Positions 22,776 through 34,637 are shown, counted from the stretch's first letter. The stretch: 64,000 bases of DNA from Plicaturopsis crispa FD-325 SS-3 (GCA_000827205.1 KN832557.1:442493-506492), one strand, 5' to 3'. Numbers and translations: made by a program. Notes: generated by a model not told the origin, from the letters alone.

Positions 22776-24305
22776 ATGCGGGTCTTTTTCTCGTTTCTGT
22801 CCCTGGGGGTGTTAGGCGCAATGGCACGGTCTGGTCTACGGCAGGTGGTGAGTGGACACGGTGCAGGTGTAGTGAAGTCTCGCTATCTGACAGGCGTTGA
22901 ATAGGATCCGAGCGGGGTGCGCTCCTTGCCGGGTACGGTCCTACAGACGGCTACAACCGCCACATCTACCACCCCTACGACGACTAGTGCTTCGCCGACG
23001 GCGACCACTGGCTTAACGTTCGATCCGATCCAGGATATGACAGCCTGCGGCTCGGGAACCGTCACATGGCAATACTCTGGCGGCTCCAGCGCGCTCACGC
23101 TGTCTGTGACCAACCTGGGCCTTTCTACGTCTGATCCAAGCCCCGTATTCAATACGCTCACTACAAACATAGACCCTTCCGTGAGGATATGGACGTGGAA
23201 CAGCGTAAACGTCACCGCAGGTACATATGCCATCGAAGCTTTCGTCGGTGACCAAAGCACGCAGTCCAGCGCGTTTAAAGTCGTCAACGGCTCCGACACG
23301 TCGTGTCTAACAGCTTCATCACCATCTTCTTCCTCCCCATCATCCTCAGCGGGCACTGTGTCAGGCGGTTCCTCAAAGTCAACCAATGTGGGTGCGATCG
23401 CGGGTGGTGTTGTCGGAGGCGTGATCGTACTTGCTGCCGCCGCGGCCGTGCTGTTTATCCTGCTTCGTGCGTCCCGCAATAAAAGGAATGGCGGCATGCG
23501 GAATTGGGGCAACCTCAAGTCGACCGACTCGCACGCGCCGACGCCCACCCCGGGATACACTACGCAATCATCCCGCTCCCACCAGCTCCAGCAGAACAGT
23601 GTTGGCAGTACCGCTAGTGTTCTCAGGCATGGACATCACCTACCGTCGGAATCGGTGGGCACCATTCTGAGCGGTGCAGATCATCGGACGCCCGGGACTA
23701 CGCCCGGCGGCTCTGAGGAGGACGTGGGCTCGCTAGCGGATGAGAAGACCATTGCATCGGTTGGTGGAGGTCCGTTCGATCTCGCGAAACCTCTCGCATA
23801 CACTGCTGCATACCCCGGTCAGCCCAACCGAAGAGGCTCCTCCACCTCGTCCGTCAGCTACACTCAGTACCAGAACTCCGGCCGCCCACGCGCCGCCACA
23901 GCCGCATCATCTGCGACCAACCTGCACAACACGTCACCCGTATCGCCCGCCTACACGGCAGACAGCCCCAACCGTCGACGGTCCTCCATCGACGGGGCAG
24001 TGTATCTCCGCAACGGCGCGCCCACGAGCCCGCGCTCGCCTGACGTGGCCGAGATGATCCCCATGGAGCGCTCTGCCTCTGGTCACGCGCGGCGCACGCC
24101 CCGCAAGGCCGTGCCCAAATACAACCCCGAGGACCTTCCCCCGCCCCCGCTGCACGTCGATGCCGCCCCCGCGAGCCGGAGCCACATCGATCTCACGCAC
24201 TCGCCCATCTCGCCGAACTTGAACCACAAGTCGAGCTTTGGGCCGGGCGACAATCGGCCCGTGCACTATCTGATACCCGACATGCCCCCGCCGGCGCGCG
24301 ATTGA
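22776..24305 (+). CDS. Single-pass membrane protein with Ser/Thr-rich ectodomain (fungal sensor/Mid2-like architecture)
   Basis: Predicted 490-aa surface membrane protein of unknown function. Exon 1 (22776-22847) encodes a signal-peptide-like start (MRVFFSFLSLGVLGAMA); exon 2 is 22905-24305. The extracellular part has a Thr-rich spacer, a beta-type domain with a Cys near each end (MTACGSGTVTWQY to SDTSCLT) and a Ser-rich stalk. One transmembrane helix follows (VGAIAGGVVGGVIVL and onward, about 178-205), then a basic stop-transfer LLRASRNKR and a long disordered cytosolic tail rich in Ser, Pro and Arg, with SPR and RRGSS-type phosphorylation-like sites. This is the layout of fungal wall-stress sensors and the many Mid2/SKG6-like proteins of agaricomycetes. 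The exact homologue is not identified. Confidence 0.82.
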
Positions 24306-24780
24306 GGTGCGTTGTGGTAGGGCGAAGGCTGGGACCTGGGCTGGTTGGAGTGTGCGCGGACTTTTACGCTTTTTGTTTTCGTGTTCTCTGGATTGCCCAG
24401 ACGGTCTCCTTTCGCTCTCCCTGCCTTGCCCACTCCATTATTGCACTAACTGAATGTCAGCTCATTCCCCCACCCATTTTATTTCCCCTTCCCACTTCAC
24501 GGATCCATCACCCTATGCATGTATCATCTCTGCTGTATGTGTCGCCGCCTAATGTCACCACGCTTGCGGATCAGCTGCCACTGATCCCTCGCGTTCACGA
24601 TGCTCAGACACGCGCACTCATGTTGTCCATCTATACACCTGACGTATTTACTGCCACATATTTTAATGAATTTCGCGAAATCACACCTTGCAAGTGCGTG
24701 CTGTCGTTGTCAAGACACCGCAATATGCTAGCTGCCAGTGACGATATAGATGTGTACATCATCTTGGCTACAGTAAGATT
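24306..24780. other. Convergent 3' region
   Basis: Lies between the ends of the plus-strand membrane-protein gene and the minus-strand Rossmann-fold gene. Pyrimidine-rich, likely 3' UTRs; no feature recognised. Confidence 0.5.
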
Positions 24781-25644
24781 TCACATATGCTTCACAAATT
24801 CCTTCACCACGGTGTTCCTGAACAATCGCTCGCCTTTCGTATCCCACCCCTTCGCGATCGCGACCGAGAATTTACCGAGGTCCTCGACTGGCATGTACCA
24901 TTCTGGCCTGAAGGCAAGTAAGATCGGCGTTATGAACACGTTCCAAGCGCGCGACAGGATGGACGGCCGGATGTGGGGGCGCAGGATCGGGTGACTGGGG
25001 AAGAAATACGCCGGACGGATGATGGTGACCTCCACGGGCGGGGGTAGAGCCAGAAGATGTACTTCCGTGCGGCCCTTCGTTGAAAAAGTTCAGTAAAAAC
25101 ACCACGGGTTTACGGAGTAGGTAGACCAGATAGCCTCACCATTATACGACCACCCAGGTACCATGACTTCTCGGACTGGTCCGCCAGCTCCCCTGTGATG
25201 TATATGAACCGTGCCGGGCGAGTCCCGCCGTCAGCGGCTCTCGCTGTGCTCATGGCCTTGGCGGCAGCCATCGGGTAGCCGTAGGTCATCTGGATGTAGT
25301 CTTCCTCTGTCATGCCGAATGCGCTGGAGCCCTGAGCCCATATACACGCGTCAAACGCGCCGAGATCAACTATCTCTGGGGGGTAACGCGTAAAGTCATT
25401 GACAACGATGGTGTCGAGAGTAGGGGTAGTCGGTGTCGTTGGAGGGAATGATTCTACAAGCCAGGACGGCAAGGGCCGCCTAGCGAGGATAGTGATGGAT
25501 GTTATAGACGGGTCAGAGAGCGCAGTGAGGAGGATCTGGCTTCCGGCTGTTGAATTCGTGCAGATATGTAATTAGCGAACGACGCTCACAGAAGTACAGG
25601 CTAGGCTCACCTGCACCGGTAGCACCAGTAAGAAGGAGCTTCAT
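24781..25644 (-). CDS. NAD(P)-binding Rossmann-fold protein (NmrA/atypical SDR-like)
   Basis: Predicted 244-aa cytosolic protein. The N-terminal MKLLLTGATGAGSQILL carries the glycine-rich dinucleotide-binding motif of atypical short-chain dehydrogenases. FIYITGELAD resembles the fourth-strand region, and MGRTEVHLLAL with TIIRPAYFFP matches the typical segment after the active site. YMPVEDLGK near the end is also usual for the family. Three exons: 25611-25644, 25140-25546, 24781-25074; the first intron splits the glycine motif. A classical Tyr-x3-Lys is not evident, which fits the atypical or NmrA-like groups. Catalytic activity and substrate cannot be named. Confidence 0.85.
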
Positions 25645-27474
25645 GGCGGTATTTATCATCTTAACACCGACCAAAAGTCAGTGTAATATACTGCACCGTA
25701 CATTCCGGAACCAAGCAGGCATTGAGGATGATTAAGGATTAGTGAGGTATTAGATATGATTACGAGGGGGATGCCGGAGGGCTGACGAAGATTACTTACT
25801 ATATTTACCATCCCCACTACATGCCGCAGGGCTGAGCAAAGCCGCAGGAAAGGCAAGGAAAGGTCAGTAGGTCAGTACTAGTAGGTATTTCTCGGAGCGG
25901 TCCCATCTAAGAACAAGCGTGTCACCGTACGCGGGCAGACATTCGGAGCGACAAAAGAGTACTTGCGATGATCAGCTTACTGCCTTGCACGCAGTCCCAC
26001 TCGAGCCCGACGCCGGATCAACGAGAATGACTTGACATGGCCGAGATGGCAAGTCGGAAATTTTGGTAGGAGGAGTTCAAACGTTCAAGTCAGTGGATGG
26101 ATCGCACTCAGGCTGCACCACGAATAGCACCTACCTGATGTGTCCATTGTCCAGGCTATCGCCCTCAGTTCGACAGGCACAACCAAGTGGCTGCTACAAA
26201 TGCTGCCCTTATCGTTCGAGCTGCCGACAGCCTACCGTCTCGCTGCCTATACACCCACCACGGTTGATAAGCATTGGGAACGCAGGAGGAGAGCGGGGGG
26301 TTTACCGATCTTAATCAGATGCCAGCCGCGATATCGTCCGCCACATTCCCTTCGATAACTTGGCTAGATCAACCTGGACACACAGGACCTGCTTATTTCG
26401 CTTCCTGGTAGGTAGGCGTGTACATACCTATATATGTGCATGACGACCTAGGCTCGATTGGCTTCAGTTTTGGATCCAGGATATCTCTGATATCCTTCGT
26501 TCGTCGTCTGGTTCCTCCGAGGGTCCCCTTCTCCGCAACGAAGTTTCATGGTCGCCTCGATAGATATTGACTGTAAATTTGGACTCACCATCCCGATGTT
26601 TCGAGACCTCCTTGCGAGTCGCATCCCACTGAGTCATCGTGTTCTCTCGTCCGTCCGCGTCGGCCGATGGTGCTTGCAAGCTAAAGACTCTTTGCTTTCC
26701 ATTCCAGTGTCACTGCATGTAGCTTGAGCATATGCTCTTCCAATGCACGGAATCCGCCCCAGAACACCATAGCTCGGAACACCATAACATCGGCGTGCGA
26801 GTCCCCCCTGCAATGAAGGAAGTGCACGATAAGTAGGTGTTCTGAGAATGGCTGAATGGCTGAGAACTATAAATAAGGCCGCAATGCCCTCGAAGCTAGG
26901 CGGACGTCCGCTCACGTCCGTTGTTACACCTCCTGACTGGATCATGACTAGCCTATTAACATCAGGTGTCCGGTGAGAGTTTATTCGCCACGGAGGCCCT
27001 CCTACGAATCGGAAGCAGCGACGTGCAGATGCGACTGATGACATCGGAGGGAAGATAGGCGTCCCTCGACTGTTCCGTACACAGCGTACCCGCTCTAGAA
27101 TTCATTGCCCGGTGCACGCCGAGGTAATGCGACGCGTTTGTCGCGTTGCCTTTGCGGTAATCGCTCCTACACGCCCGCAGCCTAGGTAAACCGAGAATAG
27201 TCGGCGATCGTAAAAGATGGCGTCCATTGCGTAGAAACGCCCCGTCGCTATTAGCCGGCACTTCGACTTCGCTCATTCAATAGCAGTAGCAGGCATCGGA
27301 CGAGGCGCCAGGGCCTCGTGGCAAGAGCATTCCAAAGGAGTATAAAGACTGAACTGACAGCGGACGCACCGTGCCACAGAAATCAAAAGGTCCCCGCCAC
27401 ATTAATCGACGACCTCATATAAGGCTCTCGTTTTCACGGGACCCGTATAACTTGGCACCCACACAACGTTGTCT
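25645..27474. other. 1.8-kb gene-poor stretch
   Basis: Contains the promoter of the minus-strand Rossmann gene and probably that of the small gene starting at 27475 (TATAAAG at about 27341, TATAAGG at about 27418). Two overlapping minus-strand open frames at 26634-27044 and 26962-27276 show no known domain or convincing splice structure, and I do not call them. Confidence 0.45.
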
Positions 27475-27925
27475 ATGGCTGCCGTAACATCCACATATCG
27501 CGCCCCTCCCCCGTCGCGGGATTATAGCGCATCGCCGTGTTCTGAGGAAGAGGGCCAGTTCGCGTTCGCGGACATAAAGGGCGACATAAACCTGGTACAA
27601 AGTCAGTTATATTCAAACAATATTCGTTCTAGCCTTCCAGCATATTGATCGTGTTGCAGTAACACTCACCGGGGGTGCATCGGCACTGTCGCCAGTAGAC
27701 GTGAAGATCTTTCGTCACGAGATCGTGACTGTCTTCCGCTACTCACACCGCACCACGCTGCACCCGGCGGACATACGCATACTCGAGCCCATCGAAGCCG
27801 AGCACACGAAGTACGAAGAAGAAAACGGTTGTGTGTTTCTGGCCAGGCATGTGATGGAGCGGCTGAGGCAGATGACAGACGGAGACCGACGGAGGAGAGC
27901 GCACAAAGTTCGGAGGTGGTCATGA
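27475..27925 (+). CDS. Small hypothetical protein (134 aa), two exons
   Basis: Not recognised. Proposed exons are 27475-27594 and 27641-27925, joined in phase 0 by a 46-nt intron. The product starts MAAVTSTYRAPPPSRDYS, has an acidic patch (CSEEEGQFAFADIKGDIN) and then a compact segment (VDVKIFRHEIVTVFRYSHR, ADIRILEPIEAEHTKYEEE). It ends in a very basic tail (GDRRRRAHKVRRW). Support comes from the continuous frame across the intron, a good donor and acceptor, and TATA-like sequences 57 and 134 nt upstream. No transmembrane or signal segment. The basic tail might bind nucleic acid, but that is a guess. A long minus-strand frame over exon 2 is taken to be its shadow. Confidence 0.5.
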
Positions 27926-28280
27926 GGGCACTAACAGAGGGATTAGTCGGCGGATAACTTATTGGATCCAGGATTCGAACGCACTGTACCTTAACACCAT
28001 TAGATACCACCGCCTTGCGGTTATTACAAGGCATTTTGTCTGGCGAACATAGAGTCAGTGAAGAAGAGATGGCACCTTGCTCACAGAAGCTGCGAACGCG
28101 TCTGGAGTCACGATACAATGCGATTAGATGCACGCTCACTTTTCTCCGTGCACAATCGATAACACGGAGTCTTCAGAGTCTCGCAGTGTTCCTGTCTCAG
28201 TCGATGTGATGAGCTACAACAGTCTATCCGCGTTTAGATATGAAGAAAAAACAGGCTCATACATGCGATACAACGATACC
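27926..28280. other. Convergent 3' region with a tRNA-like scrap
   Basis: Lies between the 3' end of the small gene and that of URA5. On the minus strand GTTCGAATCC resembles a tRNA T-loop, but no matching acceptor stem or T-stem exists, so no RNA gene is called. Confidence 0.45.
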
Positions 28281-29025
28281 TTACTGTTTAATTCCATAAG
28301 CCTCCCAGTAATCCTTCATCTTCGCAAGTTCCTCTGTCCGTCCGTTGGCCTCAAGCCACTTCATCAGATCGCGCATCTGCAGAATGCTCTTGACGCGTCC
28401 CGCACCCCCCACAAGCTGCTCGACCTCCGTGACAGTATTCCCGCCGTCCTTGCCTATCTCCTCGCGATCCAAGCACTGCACAACGCCAACGACATTCCCG
28501 CCGGCCTCCTCAACATGCGCGATCGCGATGCGTATGGCGGTGCCGGCGGTCATGACGTCGTCGAGGATGAGCACGCGCTTGCCCGCGACGGGCGAGCCGA
28601 CGAGCGAGCCCCCCTCGCCGTGCGTCTTCGCCTCTTTGCGGTCGTACGCAAAGCCGACGTCGTGCTTGTGGGCCGTGTGCAGCACGAGTGCCGTGCATGC
28701 CGCGAGTGAGATGCCCTTGTACGCAGGGCCGAAGAGGATGTCGAACGGCGGGAAGCCGGCGTCGTGCAGGTTGCCGACGATGGTGGCTGCGTACGCTGAC
28801 GCGATCGTCGATAGTATAGGCCCCGTACTCAGCAGACCCGCGTTGAAGAAGTACGGCGAGAGGCTACGATGAGCGATGGCTTCTTAGGAAACATGGAGTA
28901 GCTGATAAGATGCAGTACACTAACCGGCCGGATTTCAGCGTGAAAGACCCGAATTTGAGGGCGCCCACGGACATCGCATGCTCGATGAGTTCGACTTGGT
29001 ACGGCTCCAGCGCATCGGTGGACAT
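28281..29025 (-). CDS. URA5: Orotate phosphoribosyltransferase
   Basis: Converts orotate and PRPP to orotidine 5'-monophosphate in cytosolic pyrimidine synthesis. The spliced product is 227 aa, the normal size for a monofunctional fungal OPRTase. Landmarks are LKFGSFTLKSGR and SPYFFNAGL at the N-terminus, FGPAYKGISLA, YDRKEAKTHGEGG (the flexible loop with catalytic Lys) and the PRPP-binding motif VLILDDVMTAGTA. Two exons: 28925-29025 and 28281-28863; the intron splits the Arg codon after KSG. The start is the ATG just before STDALEPYQVELIEHA, which matches the family N-terminus. No fusion to OMP decarboxylase, as expected for fungi. Confidence 0.96.
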
Positions 29026-29542
29026 GTTGCGGCGAGTCCGTTGAGTGCAGAGGATAGAGGGGAAAGAGGATCGTGGCCGTACTGAAGATAACCGAAATCA
29101 GAGATCGACACGAAAAAAAACGCGTCGGCAACCGCGTCCGACACGCTTGTGGCTGAAGAAACCTCCTCTAGTCCCGACGGGCAGATGCAGGGCAGATGCG
29201 ACATGTTCCCTGCACATAAAAAACAGACAAAATCTAATTGCGACGTGAGCGTATCGTATAGGAAAACCAATGTGACGGGTCGTGATAGGTGAGACTAGGA
29301 TGTAAAATACAACAAAACAGGATAGATGAGCAAGTTGAAGCAGAGACATGCATGACAGTAAGTAAGTAAATTGCGCGGATGAAGTAGATGGTGCGTAAAT
29401 CGATAATGAGACGAGTTATTCGACGGCGGGAATATGGTGAGAATGAAAGGGAAGAAACCGTTGATATGCATATGGAGATGGCAGAAGGCCGGAGATATAT
29501 GGAAAGGATGAAAGAGCCAGATGCAGCCCATGCCAGTCATTG
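29026..29542. other. URA5 promoter and G-alpha 3' region
   Basis: Both flanking genes are on the minus strand. It includes an A-run (about 29107-29117) next to a GCGTCGGC/CGTCCGAC-rich patch, which may be a transcription-factor site. No defined pyrimidine-response element was identified. Confidence 0.45.
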
Positions 29543-31632
29543 TCATAGCAGTTTGGACTGCTTCAGGTGTTGGCGGATGACCATATCGCGCACTGTAGAA
29601 AGCGTGAGCCATTATGGTATACACGTAGAGGTGAGTGTTCTCTCACCACTTGCAAGAATGCCAGCAGTGGTAGCGGTGTCCTGTGGAGTCATATGGCATG
29701 AATAACGTCGGTCAGAAGAGCTTGCAGCCGGTAACGTACAGTCACAGAGGTGCAGAAACCGTAGAATTTTCGGGGATTGGGTGAGTATTCCCTGTGGATG
29801 GCACTGAATTTACTCCGGAAGTCTGCGGGCGGAACATGAGCATCAGCATGTTTATCCCCAAAACCCGTGGTTAGAGAGCATGCCGAAATGGGCGTACATT
29901 TGGACGCAGTTTCGATATCGTTTTCTCTGTCCCCGTAGCTGCGTACGTACTTGGCGAGGCGTACGCCTGCAGTCAGTTTAGCCTCCAGTATGTCGCACTT
30001 GTTCAGGAACAACACTAAATCGACGTTCGCTAGTAGCTTGTTCGAGCATACTGCTTTCCAAAGCAAGACACTGTCCTCCTGCAGATGACGTTAGTATGCT
30101 CTTGCTCAGTGGGATATGTCTTCGCAAGGTATGTACGCACGAGACGGTTGACGGAGCGATCTTCGGAGAGCACCTGGTCAAAACCAGATATAGGTGCCAG
30201 GAATATTATGGCATCCACTGTGCTTGGTACAAAGCCGTGAGTGAATGCATCCCACGGACTGGCTACAGCAGACACGAACCGTTATCAAAGAACGGAGCCC
30301 ATGTTGCTTTCCGCAGGGAGATTAGTCAAAGTGAAGCATTACCGAGGCTAAGGTACTCACGACGCTGCAGAGAATGTTAGTGGTATGACACATAGATGAA
30401 CTCTGATATCTACCTGTGACCGCGATCCACCCACGTCGATTATTCGCCATTCAGTACCGCTCTCTCGTCCCGCAGATGCTTCCATCTCGAATTTGTATTC
30501 CGACATGCCTACCGTCTTCAAACGTGCTTTAAGCACGTCATCTGATAGAGAAATGTCAGGACAACTTGGAGGGCACAGATAACAATCATACTGCACCATC
30601 GGAGGGTAGGTACTTGAGGGATGTTACTCGTTTCAAATCGTTAAGGAAACTGGATGGCGCGTCGTCAGTACACGATAGGTGAGACGAGCGAGATGTAACC
30701 CACAATCCCGGAAACTCTTCCAGTCTGATTTTTCGTCGTCGTAAGACTTCTCGGACGTAACGGTCGTTCCAGAGAGTTTCAATGTCATGACGCAGTTGGT
30801 GGAGGACCTCTTGAGGCTCGTCCTTGCTCTCCATGCCAGTCGATCCGACTGTGCTCGGCCGATTCGTGCGTTTGCGGGCCTCCTTGGCCCACATGCCTTT
30901 CCATCCCGTCCCAGGCCGCACGAATATCTCCTGGTTTCGACTTGAGGAGTCGTAGCTTGTGCTGCCCTGGAGGCGACGTGAGCGGTCGTTGGACCCACAG
31001 AGCTGTGTTGGTTCGTCCTCATTGGGTGGAACGAGTTTGGCGATGAGGAGGGCCTCGATGTGTCGGAGAGGTAGGAGGCGCATTTTCAGCATTTCCAGTT
31101 CCTGTGGAAGCCCGGATTCGATTTCTTCACTATCCTCACCGCCGCTGTCTACTGCGGGAGATTCGACGTCGGAGATGGCATCGAGGATAGTGCGTATCGA
31201 GCGGCATAGGTTCAATTGAATCACACCGCGCCAGAGGAAACGCTCTTCGCGAAACGCAGTGGGCGTGTATAAACGCTGGAATTCTAGGTAATCATGAGCT
31301 CTCCAGCGGGGCAATCGGAGGTCGCATGCAACTCACGTCGAAGGGTAGTAGATTTGCCTACGCGTACGCGACGAGGTGGTGAGCGAAAGCAGTGACTGTC
31401 ACGATGGATTATGCGCACCAGATTCGCTCTGACCGAGCAGCAATAATCGGACGATCCTACGCTTTTTCTGCTTCTGCCTTTCCTGGCGGATAGCTTCGTC
31501 GATTTCCAGGCTAACGCGGTTGGCCTCGGCTTCCCGCTTGAGCCTAGCAGCCCGTTCCTCTGGCGACTCGTTCGGCGGAGGTTTCAGGGCCTCTGCCAAA
31601 GGATCTAAGACAGCTTGAAACCTAGCTGGCAT
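29543..31632 (-). CDS. Heterotrimeric G-protein alpha subunit, divergent basidiomycete type
   Basis: GTP-binding signalling protein, 483 aa, longer than the usual 350-360 because of a long acidic, low-complexity insert in the helical domain. Motifs: P-loop GQSESGKST, switch I DVLKARLKTVG (with Arg and Thr), switch II DVGGSRSQRPTW (Ser where catalytic Gln is canonical), FLNKCDI and TSVTDTATT. It starts MPARFQ, so there is no Gly2 myristoylation site, and it ends KQSKLL. Twelve exons: 31419-31632, 31337-31357, 30704-31283, 30597-30649, 30414-30541, 30361-30364, 30280-30306, 30141-30217, 29898-30078, 29740-29822, 29647-29680, 29543-29592. Exon 6 is a 4-nt microexon (CGTC), needed to give SQRPTW with canonical spacing. 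Family certain; receptor and effector unknown. Confidence 0.92.
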
Positions 31633-34600
31633 AACTTTGCCAGAGAAGGGAGCAGGACAGGACACAGGTGAAACGTAGGTTCAAGCCAGGCGGAGAGCAA
31701 GTAATAGTTGATTGGGAGGGTCAGCCACCAGGCACCCCGATTGATCGAGGAACAGGCGCTTCCTTCCCAAAACTCGTGGCCGCGTTTGTGAACTCGGGAC
31801 TTGTTTACATACCCCCTCCTCCTCCATGTAAACGGCGCTCCGTGCGCATTTGCCTCTCCTTTAAAACGTTCTCCTATGCTTTTCCTGCTTAAAAGTCTAG
31901 TCATTACGGTATTGCCTGTGCGGCCTGTCGCGCAAGGAACGTGGTCGCACACAACCCTCGAAGTGTCTCGATCCTATGTACACATACCGCGACAGTCGCA
32001 GTATCAAGGTGGTCCAGCACAGGAGTTCCACCTGGTGCCTCCGAGCCCTCTATAGTCGGCCGGCGTGGGGCGTGGGTGTTATCACTGAATCGGACTCCAT
32101 ATTTCATTCCTCGGTTAAGTCCACGAGGCACCGCGCACCAGGACGTGTGGTGAGCACCTTTCCGGATCTGATGAGCTTTGAGTAGTCTCCGGATCCCTCT
32201 GTCGACGCCGAGCAAGCTGCTTCCGTCTGCGTCAAGAGCCAGTTCAAGCGTTACAACTCCAGCTCAGGCACCCTGCAAAGTCTCCGAAGGGATTGTGGCG
32301 TCTAGCCAGCGGCTTCCCTTCCTTATGCGGCCTCGCCCACCTATTCTAACGTGGCATATGAGGTATGTCAGATGCCCTTGAAGTGGTTTTACTTATCGTG
32401 CTTCGATTTCCTTTCGGCCTATGCAGATCTGTATCAGGACGCACACGTACGTTATGGACGCTGCCCTCGGACCGTGTGAGACCCAAGTACTGATCATTGC
32501 TCTGCACACTTTCTCCACCGCTCGTCGCAGAACTTTATCACATTACGAGAATTGAGCTGGTGACGCCGCCGCATGAGATGGTGAGTCTGATAGGAGAGCG
32601 CCACCCGCTCCCTTATCTGAAGACTGAGTCTCATGTTCGTGCAGCGTTGTAATGAATCGACACCGGCGGATTCTCCCACTCCTGAACATGATGCCTGTGC
32701 CTGCAATGAAAAGCGCATCGCTGTATTTTGAGAATGCAATGCGCCGTGTGTGCACTATCCGTGGATATGATCCTGTGATCAGAAGCCCCCCACATCGCTG
32801 AGCCTATTCATGTCTGCGATTCTCTCAGGTGCGCTGACGCAGTTTTTTTCTTATCCCCTGATCTTCTCATCGTCCCGCTGATTCCAGGGCTTTGCTTCCG
32901 TCATCTATATGCATCGTTGCGTACGCTTCGTGTTCTTACACTGGACAATAGCATACTCTCCTATCCGATCGCTGTACGTTTTACCTGCGTGCTCCCCCTC
33001 GCGTCCTCAGCCTCGCATCCTCCTCGTTCACTGCATTTGCGCAAAATCCACCGCGGCGGACGTTTTCGTGGGACGTACATACAGTGCATTCGGCCGAGAG
33101 GTCTAAACGTCGCACGCAATGCACACCAGAAATTCCTACGCGTCCATCCATCATGCTGCGCGTAATGCATAGCATGTACGTGCCTGACCTGCTCTAATTC
33201 CCCTTTGCTAGAAGATGATCAGGCACGCCGTGGTTCGAGCAGTTGTTCGTCGTCCCGATGAAGCGTACGAATCATCGCGATATCCCGAGACACTCTTATG
33301 CCGCCGATGGTATTGGCTGCTTGGGGGTGCGTTCAGACGCCGGACGGTCACTCAACGCTGGCTCCGGCGTGTTTCGACGACACCGCGCTGCTTAATGAAT
33401 TGCCATCGTCCCTGACGCGAAACAGATCAAGATTAATCTCGGTCTGCCTGTAATCTCCAACTCCACCCGATGGTAAGTACTCGCCAGCCTCGTCGCGTCG
33501 TCAAAAAACTCACTGTGGGCTCAACAGTGATGATACTGAGCAATGCGCATTCATTCTAAACTGGGTGCACTTGTGCATCAGTACCGAATAGTAACTCCCC
33601 CGGACTCAGCGCACGAAGGTTGCGCTCCAACTGTGATGCACATTCGGCGAGTTCGGGTCCCACCCACCACCACTTTTCCGTGACTGCGTTGGTCTGTGCG
33701 TGTCTATGCTACATCTACTCCTGCCGCTGTGGACGGAGTTGTTGTTGGGTATGGGTAAGAACAAATCTGTGATCAATCCATATCGTTGGGGGGCTCGACC
33801 AGACGTCACAGGAGGCATCGCCACGCCTGCGTTATGCTCCTCTGTACGTTTTGGTGATCGCCATTACGGTCGGCTCTATTCAACGTGCATCTCCTCTCGT
33901 ATGTTCTCTTTACTTTGACGCATTCCACTGAATGGCTCTCCCAAGTCACACACGCCGTAGGTGCATGCCCGTGCTCTCTGGAACTTGCCGTGCTAGAGGG
34001 TTGCTCTCCTTCCGCGGGATATATATGACGCGTCACAGGTTGCTATTTTGCTCCGCTCGTCCACACGCGGGTGTCCACTAATGATAGCTTTGGTGTTTTT
34101 CCATATAACAGTCCTTTCCCTCTCGTTCTTTCCGGTCCTCTTCCCTGGCAGCTTCGCAACACGCTACGTATCTCCTCAACCATTTGCACCTTTTCCTGTC
34201 GAACGCGTCGCGTCGCGACTCGGGCGTTTCTCTTGTCACCTACCCCTGACCCCACGCTACACGCATACTATACCCCGCAATATATACCGCGTCGTCGGAT
34301 GATTGTCCTGTCATCCACTTCTGCTGTAGAATCCCGTGAATTTATATATGCCAGCATCCGCCCGGCGTCCGCGTCGAGGGTAAAACTCGGGTAGACACGC
34401 CATTATGGCGGACCGACAAAGTCACATGATTTATACAGGTAGCTTGAATCATTTTCCAAGGCGAGTCATTTCGAAAACTCGTATTTAGTTTCTTTCTACT
34501 TGTCCACATCCTAAGCACACAAAACCTAACCTCGCGCTCGTCTGGAGCGTATTTCCTATACCCGGACCCAACGATATCACCCTGGTATCGCATACCTCGC

Positions 34601-34637
34601 GGTGCTACACCGTCCTGGACAAAAATTAGCCCCTAAT
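31633..34637. other. 3-kb divergent intergenic region, no gene recognised
   Basis: Separates the G-alpha gene (minus) from HOM3 (plus), so it should contain both promoters. It has many pyrimidine-rich stretches, especially at 33980-34560. No open frame shows a known domain. It may hide a non-coding RNA or an orphan gene with short exons, but nothing can be supported from the sequence alone. Confidence 0.5.

Noticed and set aside
26634-27276. Two overlapping minus-strand open frames in the gap before the small gene
   Set aside because: They are in different frames, no convincing intron joins them, and there is no family resemblance.
27958-28025. tRNA-like sequence on the minus strand with GTTCGAATCC
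   Set aside because: The T-loop motif is present, but the flanking bases do not form a T stem, and no partner for an acceptor stem was found within tRNA distance.
31660-31665. Upstream GTG-initiated extension of the G-alpha protein
   Set aside because: Eukaryotic start codons are ATG in nearly all cases; the first in-frame ATG at 31632 gives a sensible N-terminus.
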